The position numbers and the translations under genes were made by a program. A stretch of 64,000 bases of DNA from Lentisphaerae bacterium GWF2_57_35. GTDB taxonomy: Bacteria > Verrucomicrobiota > Kiritimatiellia > CAIQIC01 > GWF2-57-35. The stretch lies in the NCBI GenBank assembly GCA_001804865.1, contig MHBK01000004.1, forward strand, positions 1 through 64,000, given 5' to 3'. The notes under the pieces were generated by a model. That model ran no database searches, was not told where the DNA came from, and was given only the letters and a program-made list of their open reading frames with translations. This document shows, piece after piece, positions 44,685-52,588 of the stretch. Each line of letters starts with the position of its first letter. Position 1 is the first letter of the stretch.

Positions 44685-44749
44685 TTGACAAACGAAAATG
44701 ACCATGTATTGTATCAACGAAGGTTGAATATACGCGTTTTAGAACGCGT
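44685..44749 (+). promoter_or_regulatory. Promoter and inverted-repeat operator of the SUF operon
   Basis: TTGACA (44685-44690) and TATTGT (44707-44712) are 16 bp apart, a plausible sigma-70 promoter. About 20 bp downstream of the -10, ACGCGTT-TTAG-AACGCGT (44732-44749) is a perfect 7-bp inverted repeat. It ends 50 bp before the ATG of an Rrf2 regulator. It may be the binding site of that regulator or a leader hairpin; the T run after it is also compatible with attenuation. Confidence 0.5.
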
Positions 44750-44799
44750 TTTTATTTCCAACAAAAGCGGACTTAATTGGTCCAATATGAGATAAGCGT

Positions 44800-45225
44800 A
44801 TGCTGAAGCTGAGCAAGAAAGTTGAATATGGGCTGATGGCCTTGATGCACATGGACTCGCATCCCAAGGCCGATCTGGCGTCGGTGAACGAAATGGCGCA
44901 CCTGTATTCGATCTCCGAGCCGCTGCTGAGCAAGGTGCTGCAATCGCTGGCGAAGGCGGAGCTGGTCGAGTCAGTACATGGCGCCAAGGGCGGGTATCGG
45001 CTGCATAAGAAGCTGGAAGATATCCGGCTGGGCGACGTGGTGGAAGCGATCGATGGGCCGATGCACATTACGGTCTGCCAGGAAGACCCGGCGAAATGCG
45101 GGCAGTATTCTACGTGCAACATCAAGCAGCCGGTCTTCAAGGTTCAGAACGAAATGGTGCGTTACATGTTCGGGCGCTCGCTGGCATCGTTTCGAAATCA
45201 AAAGCTTTCTGTGGGGGCGATTTGA
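44800..45225 (+). CDS. Rrf2-family Fe-S responsive regulator
   Basis: The 141-residue protein has the Rrf2 winged helix (MLKLSKKVEYGLMALMHM, SEPLLSKVLQSLAKAELVES, GAKGGYRL) and three cysteines in VCQEDPAKCGQYSTCNIK. The C-x6-C-x5-C spacing is close to that of the [2Fe-2S] ligands of IscR. It is the first gene of the SUF cluster, so it probably represses the operon when clusters are sufficient, as IscR or SufR do. The next gene starts one base after its stop. Confidence 0.92.
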   Translation: MLKLSKKVEYGLMALMHMDSHPKADLASVNEMAHLYSISEPLLSKVLQSLAKAELVESVHGAKGGYRLHKKLEDIRLGDVVEAIDGPMHITVCQEDPAKCGQYSTCNIKQPVFKVQNEMVRYMFGRSLASFRNQKLSVGAI

Positions 45226-45226
45226 A

Positions 45227-45577
45227 ATGAAAGAAGACAAAGCCAATAAAGAAACAGCAGCCGGAGAAGGAACGCTGACGGAAGAAACGGCAATGGAAAT
45301 GCTGCGCTTCGTCTTCGACCCGGAGCTGCAGGCGAATATCGTGGATTTGGGCCTGGTTTATGGGGTTGACGTAAAGCCGGGCGGCGATGTGCTGGTCCGC
45401 ATGACCTTGACGTCGCCGGCTTGTCCTTATGGCCCGACGCTGTTGTATCAGGTTCGTCAGGCGTTGAAGGCGATCAAGGGCGTTAAAGAAGTCGATGTAC
45501 AATTGGTGTGGGACCCGCCCTGGGGCCCTGACAAGATGACCGAGGAAATCCGCCTGGAGTTGGGTTTCGATATTTAA
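45227..45577 (+). CDS. SufT-like MIP18/DUF59 iron-sulfur assembly protein
   Basis: The 116-residue protein contains a DUF59 domain: ETAMEMLRFVFDPELQANIVDLGLVYGV, LTSPACPYGP (conserved Cys in a T-x-x-x-C-P context) and VQLVWDPPW. Such proteins (SufT, PaaD-like) help cluster maturation or delivery. Its place between the regulator and sufC supports a SUF role. The first 22 residues are a charged tail not typical of the core family. Confidence 0.88.
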   Translation: MKEDKANKETAAGEGTLTEETAMEMLRFVFDPELQANIVDLGLVYGVDVKPGGDVLVRMTLTSPACPYGPTLLYQVRQALKAIKGVKEVDVQLVWDPPWGPDKMTEEIRLELGFDI

Positions 45578-45592
45578 AGGCAACGGGAGAAC

Positions 45593-46375
45593 ATGAGCAT
45601 GAGTGAAGCGACATACGATTTTGAGATCCGAAACCTGCAAGCCTCCGTGGAAGGCAAGCCGATCCTTAAGGGAGTTAATTTAGGCATCCGATTGGGCGAG
45701 ACGCATGCGCTGATGGGGCCGAACGGCTCCGGCAAGAGCACGCTGGCCAACGTGATCATGGGGCATCCCGGCTACGAAGTGACCGGGGGCGAGATCGTAT
45801 ACAAGGGCCTGAACCTGCTCGACATGGAACCCGAAGAACGCGCCCGCCTGGGCGTTTTCCTTGCATTTCAATATCCGGTGGCCCTGCCCGGCGTGACGGC
45901 CGCCCAGTTTCTCAAAACCACGCTCGATGCCGTACGCGGCGATAAAAAGCCGAAGGCCTCCGAGTTCCTGAAGGAATTGCGCGGCAACATGGATTATCTG
46001 GAAATCGATCAGACTTTTTTAAACCGGTTCCTGAACGATGGCTTTTCCGGCGGCGAGAAGAAGCGGATGGAGATTCTGCAAATGCTCACCTTGAAGCCGT
46101 CGCTGGCGGTGATGGACGAGACCGATTCGGGGCTCGACATCGACGCGCTGAAGGTGGTCGCGAAAGGCGTGAACAAACTGATGGGGCCGAATCTGGGCCT
46201 GCTGGTCATTACGCACTACGAGCGACTGTTGACCTATATCAAACCCGATCATCTGCACATCCTGATGGATGGGCGGATCGTGCTCTCCGGCGGCCCGGAG
46301 GTGGTCAAGCAGCTCGAAGAAAAGGGCTACGACTGGGTGCGGGAGCAATTTGGGCAGGAAGTAGTCGAAGTGTAG
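45593..46375 (+). CDS. sufC: Fe-S cluster assembly ATPase SufC
   Basis: The 260-residue ABC-type ATPase powers the SufBCD scaffold. It has LMGPNGSGKSTLANVIMGHP (Walker A), FLAFQYPVALPGV (Q-loop), GFSGGEKKRMEILQM (signature) and LAVMDETDSGLDIDA (Walker B and D-loop), then ITHYERLL. It starts at ATG 45593 after GGGAG, 15 bp from the previous stop, and is followed by sufB 15 bp later. Confidence 0.97.
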   Translation: MSMSEATYDFEIRNLQASVEGKPILKGVNLGIRLGETHALMGPNGSGKSTLANVIMGHPGYEVTGGEIVYKGLNLLDMEPEERARLGVFLAFQYPVALPGVTAAQFLKTTLDAVRGDKKPKASEFLKELRGNMDYLEIDQTFLNRFLNDGFSGGEKKRMEILQMLTLKPSLAVMDETDSGLDIDALKVVAKGVNKLMGPNLGLLVITHYERLLTYIKPDHLHILMDGRIVLSGGPEVVKQLEEKGYDWVREQFGQEVVEV

Positions 46376-46390
46376 GAAGAGGACGATTTT

Positions 46391-47824
46391 ATGAGCACAA
46401 CGGAAACCCCGAGCGGATTGATGGACGAATATAAATACGGCTTTGTGACGCCCGTGGAGGAAGACACCGTTCCCAAGGGGCTGAACGAGGACGTCATTCG
46501 CCATATATCCATAAAAAAAGGGGAGCCGGAATGGATGTTGGAATGGCGGTTGAAGGCTTACCGCTGGTGGCTGAAGAAGACCGAGCCGCGCTGGGCGCAC
46601 CTGACGTTTCCGCCGATCGATTATCAGGACATTCGCTACTATTCGGCGCCGAAGCCGAAAAGCGACAAGCCCGGCGAGATCGATCCGGAATTGCAGGAAG
46701 CGTTCAAACGGCTGGGCATCCCTTTGGAGGAGCATAACCGGCTGGAAGGCGTGGCCGTGGATGCCGTGTTCGACAGCGTGTCGGTGGCGACGACCCACAA
46801 GAAGATGCTGGGGGATCTTGGCATCGTCTTCTGTTCGTTCTCCGAGGCGGTTCGCGAGCATCCGGAGCTGGTGCAGAAGTACATGGGCTCGGTCGTGCCG
46901 TACACGGACAATTTTTATGCCTCGTTGAATTCGGCGGTCTTCACGGACGGCTCCTTCTGCTACGTGCCGAAGGGCGTGCGGTGTCCGATCGAGTTGTCGA
47001 CCTATTTCCGGATCAACGCGCTGCAAACGGGCCAATTCGAGCGGACGCTGATTGTGGCCGACGAGGGGAGCTATGTGTCGTATCTAGAAGGCTGCACGGC
47101 CCCGATGCGCGATACGAACCAGCTTCATGCGGCCGTCGTGGAATTGATCGCGCTGAAAGATGCGCAGATCAAGTATGCCACGGTGCAGAATTGGTATTCC
47201 GGCGACAAGGAAGGGCGGGGCGGCATTTATAACTTCGTGACCAAGCGGGGCCATTGCCGCGGCGAGCGTTCTAAAATCTCTTGGACGCAGGTCGAGGCCG
47301 GCTCGGCCATCACCTGGAAATATCCGAGCTGCGTACTGGAAGGCGATTACTCCACCGGCGAATTTTATTCGGTGGCCCTGACCAACAACCGGATGCAGGC
47401 GGATACCGGGACGAAGATGATCCACATCGGCAATCACACGAAGAGCACGATCGTCTCGAAGGGCATCTCGGCCGGGGAGTCGTGCAACAGCTATCGGGGC
47501 TTGGTCAAGATTTTGCCGACGGCGTTCGGCTGCCGGAACCATTCGCAGTGCGATTCGATGCTGATCGGCGGCCAATGCTCGGCCAATACGTTTCCGGTGG
47601 TGGAAGCCGAAAACGGCTCGGCCATCATCGAGCACGAAGCGACGACGTCGAGGATCAGCGAGGATCAACTCTTTTACATCAAGAGCCGCGGTTTGAACGA
47701 AGAGGATGCGGTGTCGCTGATCGTGAACGGATTCTGCAAAGAGGTCTTCAAGCAGTTGCCGCTGGAGTTTGCCGTGGAGGCCATCAAACTGCTGGAGATG
47801 AAGCTCGAGCACAGCGTCGGCTGA
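46391..47824 (+). CDS. sufB: Fe-S cluster assembly scaffold SufB
   Basis: The 477-residue protein is the core scaffold on which clusters are built with SufC and SufD. It has typical blocks: [63 protein letters not shown] and [19 protein letters not shown], where conserved cysteines lie. Length is standard. It is central in the SUF operon, with 17 bp to sufD. Confidence 0.97.
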   Translation: MSTTETPSGLMDEYKYGFVTPVEEDTVPKGLNEDVIRHISIKKGEPEWMLEWRLKAYRWWLKKTEPRWAHLTFPPIDYQDIRYYSAPKPKSDKPGEIDPELQEAFKRLGIPLEEHNRLEGVAVDAVFDSVSVATTHKKMLGDLGIVFCSFSEAVREHPELVQKYMGSVVPYTDNFYASLNSAVFTDGSFCYVPKGVRCPIELSTYFRINALQTGQFERTLIVADEGSYVSYLEGCTAPMRDTNQLHAAVVELIALKDAQIKYATVQNWYSGDKEGRGGIYNFVTKRGHCRGERSKISWTQVEAGSAITWKYPSCVLEGDYSTGEFYSVALTNNRMQADTGTKMIHIGNHTKSTIVSKGISAGESCNSYRGLVKILPTAFGCRNHSQCDSMLIGGQCSANTFPVVEAENGSAIIEHEATTSRISEDQLFYIKSRGLNEEDAVSLIVNGFCKEVFKQLPLEFAVEAIKLLEMKLEHSVG

Positions 47825-47841
47825 TCAGGAGGTTGAGAAGG

Positions 47842-49161
47842 ATGACGAACACAATGGAAATCCGGGAAGAAGAGCTGGTTGCCGGCTTCGATGAAGAGCT
47901 TCTGGCGCGGTTGAACGATGGACCGGAATGGTTGTGCGAAGCGCGGCGGGCGGCATTCCGCCGGTATGCGGCCATTCCGCTGCCTACCGCCCGGGACGAA
48001 GAATGGCGGCGTACGGATCCCGCCCGATTCCCGTTCAAGGATATGACGCCGATGGACCGGTACGACGCGGCTGGCGCGTTAACGGCCGGCGAATGGAATG
48101 CGTGGTTCGATGTGGTGGCGACGGTCGAGGGCGACCGCTATGCGATTCAGGATGTCAGCGGCGTCCTGGCCCGGAAGAGCCTGCGCGTAATGACCCTGGC
48201 CGAGGCCGCGGAGCAATACCCGGAACGGTTGTCGCCGTATTTGCAAGGGCAGGCGCGGGGAGTGCCTCCCGGTAAATACGAGGCGCTCAACGAAGCTTTT
48301 TGGACGGTAGGCTTTTTCATCGATGTCCCGGCCGACACCCAACTGGAAAAAGGTATTTTAATCCGGTATATTAATCCGCCGGACGGCAGGATCTTCATGC
48401 CCCGCACGATCGCCGTGGTCGGCGCGCGCAGCCGGGTTTCGATGATGGAGCATTTTGCGTCGGCGGATACGGCGCGTTTCCTGAGCGTGACCGCGCGGGA
48501 GGTTTACCTGGACGAGTCGTCCGTCATGAATCTGACGAGCCTGCAGGAATGGGGCAAATCGGTTTATCATCTTTCGAGCGACTGGGGTTTTGTGGCCCGC
48601 GCGGCCAAATTGAATTGGGTGGCCATGCATTTCGGCGGGCGCGTGAGCAAGATGCTGCTGGGTTGCGATACGGCCGGCGAAGGGGCCGAAGCGGAATTGG
48701 ACGGCATGTACATCGGAACGCAGAAACAGCATTACGATCAGAAGACCTTGCAGGTGCATTCCGCGCCAAAAACCTACAGCAACCTGCTCTACAAAGGGGC
48801 GGTGAAGGACAAGGCCTATTCCGTGTATCAGGGCATGATCATCGCGCGCCCCGGCGCCAACGGGGTGGATGCCTATCAGAAAAATAACAATCTGGTGCTC
48901 GATGACGGCGCCCGCGCGGATTCCCTGCCGGGGTTGCAAATCGATACCGACGATTTGAAGTGCAGCCACGGCTCCACCATCGGGAATCTCAACGAGGAGG
49001 AAGTCTTCTATCTGCGCAGCCGGGGGCTGAACAACGACGAAGCCCGGAAGATTCTGCTGAAAGGGTTCTTTGAGGAGATCGTTCAAAAAATTCCCGTTGA
49101 GCCGGTCCGGGAGAAAGTGCGCGAGCGCATTGAGGAGAAGATGGGAAGCGGTGGGCAGTGA
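47842..49161 (+). CDS. sufD: Fe-S cluster assembly protein SufD
   Basis: The 439-residue SufB paralogue forms the SufBC2D complex. Recognisable parts are the N-terminal helical region with PTARDEEWRRTDPARFPF, the beta-helix core, and the C-terminal LKCSHGSTIGNLNEEEVFYLRSRGLNNDEARKILLKGF, which is typical of SufD. The start at 47842 has AGGAGG upstream. Its last codons border a heptamer array that begins in the final residues (GSGGQ). Confidence 0.95.
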   Translation: MTNTMEIREEELVAGFDEELLARLNDGPEWLCEARRAAFRRYAAIPLPTARDEEWRRTDPARFPFKDMTPMDRYDAAGALTAGEWNAWFDVVATVEGDRYAIQDVSGVLARKSLRVMTLAEAAEQYPERLSPYLQGQARGVPPGKYEALNEAFWTVGFFIDVPADTQLEKGILIRYINPPDGRIFMPRTIAVVGARSRVSMMEHFASADTARFLSVTAREVYLDESSVMNLTSLQEWGKSVYHLSSDWGFVARAAKLNWVAMHFGGRVSKMLLGCDTAGEGAEAELDGMYIGTQKQHYDQKTLQVHSAPKTYSNLLYKGAVKDKAYSVYQGMIIARPGANGVDAYQKNNNLVLDDGARADSLPGLQIDTDDLKCSHGSTIGNLNEEEVFYLRSRGLNNDEARKILLKGFFEEIVQKIPVEPVREKVRERIEEKMGSGGQ

Positions 49162-49260
49162 TCGGTAATCAGTGATCAGTAATCAGTAATCAGTGATCAG
49201 TAAACAGTGATCAGTAAACAGTGATCAGTGATCAGTAAACAGTGATCAGTAATTAGTGAA
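49156..49260. repeat. Heptamer tandem array (CAGTRAN), 15 units
   Basis: Fifteen consecutive 7-bp units (CAGTGAT, CAGTAAT, CAGTAAA with single deviations such as CGGTAAT and TAGTGAA) run from the sufD stop almost to the Rieske gene. It matches the array at 25396-25472. It inserts a non-coding spacer into an otherwise compact SUF operon and supplies many TGATCA sites. Confidence 0.9.
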
Positions 49261-49276
49261 CAGTGGGGCGAAAGCT

Positions 49277-49588
49277 ATGAAGCAATGGCGCGAAGTCGCA
49301 ACGATGGCTGAATTTGAAACGACGGACCGCAAGGTGGTGGAGCTGGATGAGGACGAGCAGGTTTGCCTCATCAAGAAGGAGGGGGAATGGTTTGCCATCA
49401 GCGCCTGGTGCAGTCATGAAAAAGCCTCGCTGGTTCTGGGGGATATTACGGACCATGAGATTATGTGTCCGCTGCACGGCGCGCGATTCGATTTGAGGAC
49501 GGGGCGGAATTTGAGCATGCCGGCGGTGCGTCCGATTCCGTCCTATGATGTGAAAGTGGAAGGCGACAAGATTTTCGTATTGGTCTGA
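49277..49588 (+). CDS. Rieske [2Fe-2S] ferredoxin-like protein
   Basis: The 103-residue protein has both Rieske ligand pairs: C-S-H in WCSHEKASLVLGD and C-P-L-H in IMCPLHGARFDLRTG. It resembles the small NirD/biphenyl-dioxygenase ferredoxin type. ATG 49277 was chosen because an upstream GTG at 49256 lies within the heptamer array. In SUF operons such proteins are often found next to sufS and may supply electrons for cluster assembly, which is inference from context. Confidence 0.92.
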   Translation: MKQWREVATMAEFETTDRKVVELDEDEQVCLIKKEGEWFAISAWCSHEKASLVLGDITDHEIMCPLHGARFDLRTGRNLSMPAVRPIPSYDVKVEGDKIFVLV

Positions 49589-49625
49589 CCAAGGCGTGGA
49601 GCGCGGACGAAAGCCCGCGAAAAAA

Positions 49626-50912
49626 ATGAGTGAATGCTGCATCTGCAAAAAATGTCTGGGCGTAACCGGTGACGAAGGGCAGGGGTTTGACGTCGCGAAA
49701 ATCCGCCAGGATTTTCCGATTCTGAACCGCCGAATACACCAGGATAAGCCGCTGGCTTATCTCGACAACGCGGCCACGACGCAGAAGCCGTCCGTGGTGG
49801 TCTGCGCGTTGTGCGATTACTATCAAATCTGCAATGCCAATGTGCATCGCTCCCTGCATCTGCTGGCGGACGAGGCTACGCAGCATTTTGAAGAAGCGCG
49901 CCGGAGGGTGGTCAAGTTCATTCATGCCCATAGCGAGCGCGAAGTCATCTATACCCGCGGAACGACGGAGAGCATCAATTTGGCGGCGTACAGTTGGGGA
50001 CGGCGGCACATCCAGGCCGGCGACGAAATCATCCTGACGGAGATGGAGCATCACAGCAATCTGGTGCCCTGGCAGATTCTGGCCAAGGAACGAAATGCGG
50101 TGCTGCGTTTTATCCCGGTGCTCGAGGATGGCACGCTCGACCTCGAGGCCTATCGCCGGTTGCTCAATCCCAAGGTGAAACTGGTCGGGGTCGTGCATAT
50201 CTCCAACGTGTTGGGGACGGTTAATCCGATCCAGGAAATCATTGCCGACGCCCACCGGGCCGGCGCGCTGGTGCTGGTGGACGGCGCGCAAAGCGTTCCG
50301 CACATGCCCATCGACGTGCAGGCCCTCGATTGCGACTTCCTGGCGTTCTCCGGGCATAAGATGATGGCGCCGACGGGCGTCGGCGTTCTTTACGGCAAGG
50401 AAAGCGTCCTCGAAATCATGGATCCGTTTATGGGCGGCGGGGAGATGATCAACAAGGTCACCCTCGAAGGCTCGACGTGGGCCGATCTCCCTTTGAAATT
50501 CGAAGCCGGCACGCCGCACATCAGCGGCGCCATTGGCCTGGGCGCGGCGGTCAATTATCTGATGGGCATTGGCATGGAGCAGGTCGAGAAGTACGAGCAG
50601 GAACTAACCCACTACGCCCTGCAAAAATTGACGCCCATTCCGGGGCTTAAGATCTATGGGCGCGCGCCGGAACGTAGCGGCGCGATATCGTTTATTTTGG
50701 ACGATGTCCATCCCCACGATTTGGCTCAATTTGTGGATCAAGCCGGAGTCGCCATCCGCGCCGGACACATGTGCGCCCAGCCGCTCATGCGGAAGCTGGG
50801 CGTTCCCGCCGTCAGCCGGGCCAGTTTGTACATCTACAATCTGCCCTGCGAAATCGATCAATTGGTGGATGCCATCCTCGAAGCAAAGGAATATTTCAGT
50901 CATGGATCTTGA
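49626..50912 (+). CDS. sufS: Cysteine desulfurase SufS with Cys-rich N-terminal extension
   Basis: This PLP enzyme removes sulfur from cysteine for cluster assembly. The 428-residue protein has YLDNAATTQKP, the PLP Lys in FSGHKMMAPTG and the active Cys in RAGHMCAQPLMRKLG. The N-terminus MSECCICKKC carries four cysteines (C4, C5, C7, C10) ahead of the usual FDVAKIRQDFPIL start. No other start codon lies between them, so the extension seems real. Such a cluster could bind a metal or a persulfide. The gene overlaps sufU by 11 bases. Confidence 0.95.
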   Translation: MSECCICKKCLGVTGDEGQGFDVAKIRQDFPILNRRIHQDKPLAYLDNAATTQKPSVVVCALCDYYQICNANVHRSLHLLADEATQHFEEARRRVVKFIHAHSEREVIYTRGTTESINLAAYSWGRRHIQAGDEIILTEMEHHSNLVPWQILAKERNAVLRFIPVLEDGTLDLEAYRRLLNPKVKLVGVVHISNVLGTVNPIQEIIADAHRAGALVLVDGAQSVPHMPIDVQALDCDFLAFSGHKMMAPTGVGVLYGKESVLEIMDPFMGGGEMINKVTLEGSTWADLPLKFEAGTPHISGAIGLGAAVNYLMGIGMEQVEKYEQELTHYALQKLTPIPGLKIYGRAPERSGAISFILDDVHPHDLAQFVDQAGVAIRAGHMCAQPLMRKLGVPAVSRASLYIYNLPCEIDQLVDAILEAKEYFSHGS

Positions 50913-51336
50913 TGCGTTATACCAGGACATCATCCTCGACCATTACAAGCACCCCCGCAACTACGGGCCGATTGCCAGTGAAGAAGTGCTCATGGACGAG
51001 GAAAATCCCCTCTGCGGCGATCACATCCGATTGACGGCCGCCGTTAAGGACGGCGTGGTTCAGTCGGTGCGGTTCGACGGCAAGGGTTGCGCCATCAGTA
51101 TGGCGTCCTCTTCCATGATGACCGAAAGCGTCATCGACAAACCCATCGAGGAAGCCCGGGGCGTCATCCGGAGTTTTTTGGCCAGTATGAGGGGGGATCA
51201 CCCTATGGATCCGGAGCAAGCCGGGGATCTGATTGCTCTCGAAGGTGTGAAGAAATATCCCCTTCGTATCAAATGTGCGACACTGGGCTGGCACGCCATC
51301 GAAACCGCTCTACAAAAGATTGCTCCGCATCAATAG
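50902..51336 (+). CDS. sufU: Zinc-dependent sulfurtransferase SufU
   Basis: The 144-residue protein accepts sulfur from SufS and passes it to SufB. The zinc ligands are recognisable as Cys in NPLCGDHI (with Asp), GKGCAISMASSSMMTE and IKCATLGWHA. It overlaps sufS by 11 bases, and AAAGGA precedes its ATG within the sufS end. It closes the SUF operon. Confidence 0.95.
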   Translation: MDLDALYQDIILDHYKHPRNYGPIASEEVLMDEENPLCGDHIRLTAAVKDGVVQSVRFDGKGCAISMASSSMMTESVIDKPIEEARGVIRSFLASMRGDHPMDPEQAGDLIALEGVKKYPLRIKCATLGWHAIETALQKIAPHQ

Positions 51337-51455
51337 GTTGCGCATAACCTGGCCTCTTCTGGCCGTAAACCACTACAATTTGAAGTCTATGGTACGTTTT
51401 TTGCTTACTAAGATGGCAGCATGCTAATTAACAAGTTTTTTTTGGGGGGATTTGA

Positions 51456-52358
51456 GTGAAAGGGAAAAAGCAAAATCTAGACAAGGTTCTGCAGGGATTG
51501 GAACGAAGCGAGTTATCGACGATTCCGTCCGTTTTGGTGCGGCTTTTGAGCGTCAGCCGCGATCCCAAAGCGCATGCCGGCGATTTGGCGACCATCTGCG
51601 AGATGGATAAGTCAACCAGCGCGCGGTTGCTTCGTGCGGCCAATTCCGTGTACTTTGCCACGGAGAATCGGGACCGCGTAGACAGCCTCAAGGATGCCAT
51701 CGTACGCATCGGGTTCGGCGTGGCCGAGGAGATCATTCTTTCTTCGACGGTATCATCGCTGTTGAAGTCGTCATCGACCATTGCGGATTATTCGGCCAAT
51801 GCCTTGTGGCGGCATAGCATTGCCGTGGCCATCGCTTCCCGGCTGCTCTACAACTCGCGTTTCAGCTCGGGGAACTTGGACGCGTTTATCATGGGGCTGC
51901 TGCACGATCTGGGCATTGCCATCGAACATCAATTCCTTTTCGAAGACGGTTTTCAGCCGGCGCTGCTTCAACGTTTTGAAAAGCAATCCCTCCTCAGCGA
52001 CGAGGAAGAAGCCTGCATGGGCGTTACGCACCAGGAAGTCGGGCGGGCGGTTGCCATGAAATGGAACTTTCCAAAACACTTGGTGGATGCCATAGGGCAT
52101 CATCATGATATGGATATCCAGGACGACCGGAATCTGGCCGCCATTCATGTGATCCGGCTTGCGGAATATCTTTGCTTTATCCAGCATCAGGGCTACAGCG
52201 ACTTTTCCGAAGCCTATGCGTCCATCCTCCTGGAAAGCCGCGAGGTCCTATCCATCAATGACGAAAGCTTGCAAGCGATCTCCGATCAAATGGCCCGCGA
52301 AATGGCCAATCTGGAAAGCCTGGGCTGGTTTTCGGAGTTGCGGTTGAAGATGCGGTAG
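51456..52358 (+). CDS. HDOD-domain signalling protein
   Basis: The 300-residue protein starts at GTG 51456 after GGGGGGA. It consists of one HDOD domain: STIPSVLVRLLSVSRDPKAHAGDLATIC at the start, then ALWRHSIAVAIASRLL, MGLLHDLGIAIEH and THQEVGRAVAMKWNFP, H-rich stretches typical of the metal-free HD relative. HDOD proteins act in signalling, often in stress or motility circuits, without a known catalytic activity. No partner domain is fused and the neighbours do not identify the pathway. Confidence 0.88.
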   Translation: MKGKKQNLDKVLQGLERSELSTIPSVLVRLLSVSRDPKAHAGDLATICEMDKSTSARLLRAANSVYFATENRDRVDSLKDAIVRIGFGVAEEIILSSTVSSLLKSSSTIADYSANALWRHSIAVAIASRLLYNSRFSSGNLDAFIMGLLHDLGIAIEHQFLFEDGFQPALLQRFEKQSLLSDEEEACMGVTHQEVGRAVAMKWNFPKHLVDAIGHHHDMDIQDDRNLAAIHVIRLAEYLCFIQHQGYSDFSEAYASILLESREVLSINDESLQAISDQMAREMANLESLGWFSELRLKMR

Positions 52359-52588
52359 TCCGAGCTCGATTCGGCTTGAAGTTCCCAGAGGACGGCGAGG
52401 CCGCCGTCCCTCCCGATATTAAGACGGTCTTTTCTGCCGGAAGAGAATCTCCACAGCGGGGCGGCCGCCTCGCTTTGTCAAATAGCTCCCTGTTCTTACG
52501 CCTTTTAGAAATTGAAAGTGGACAAAACTTCGCTTTTCATGCATTGTGCATAACCTTTTTAAAACATCAGTCAATAGGCTTGCGCATT

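Noticed and set aside
49156..49260. Heptamer array as part of the Rieske coding sequence from a GTG at 49256
   Set aside because: The codons would come from repeat DNA; ATG 49277 gives the normal family start.
52359..52588. N-terminal extension of GreA from 52376
   Set aside because: The stretch contains a dispersed GGCGAGGCCGCCGTCCCTCC repeat and an inverted-repeat rich leader; family similarity begins after ATG 52589.
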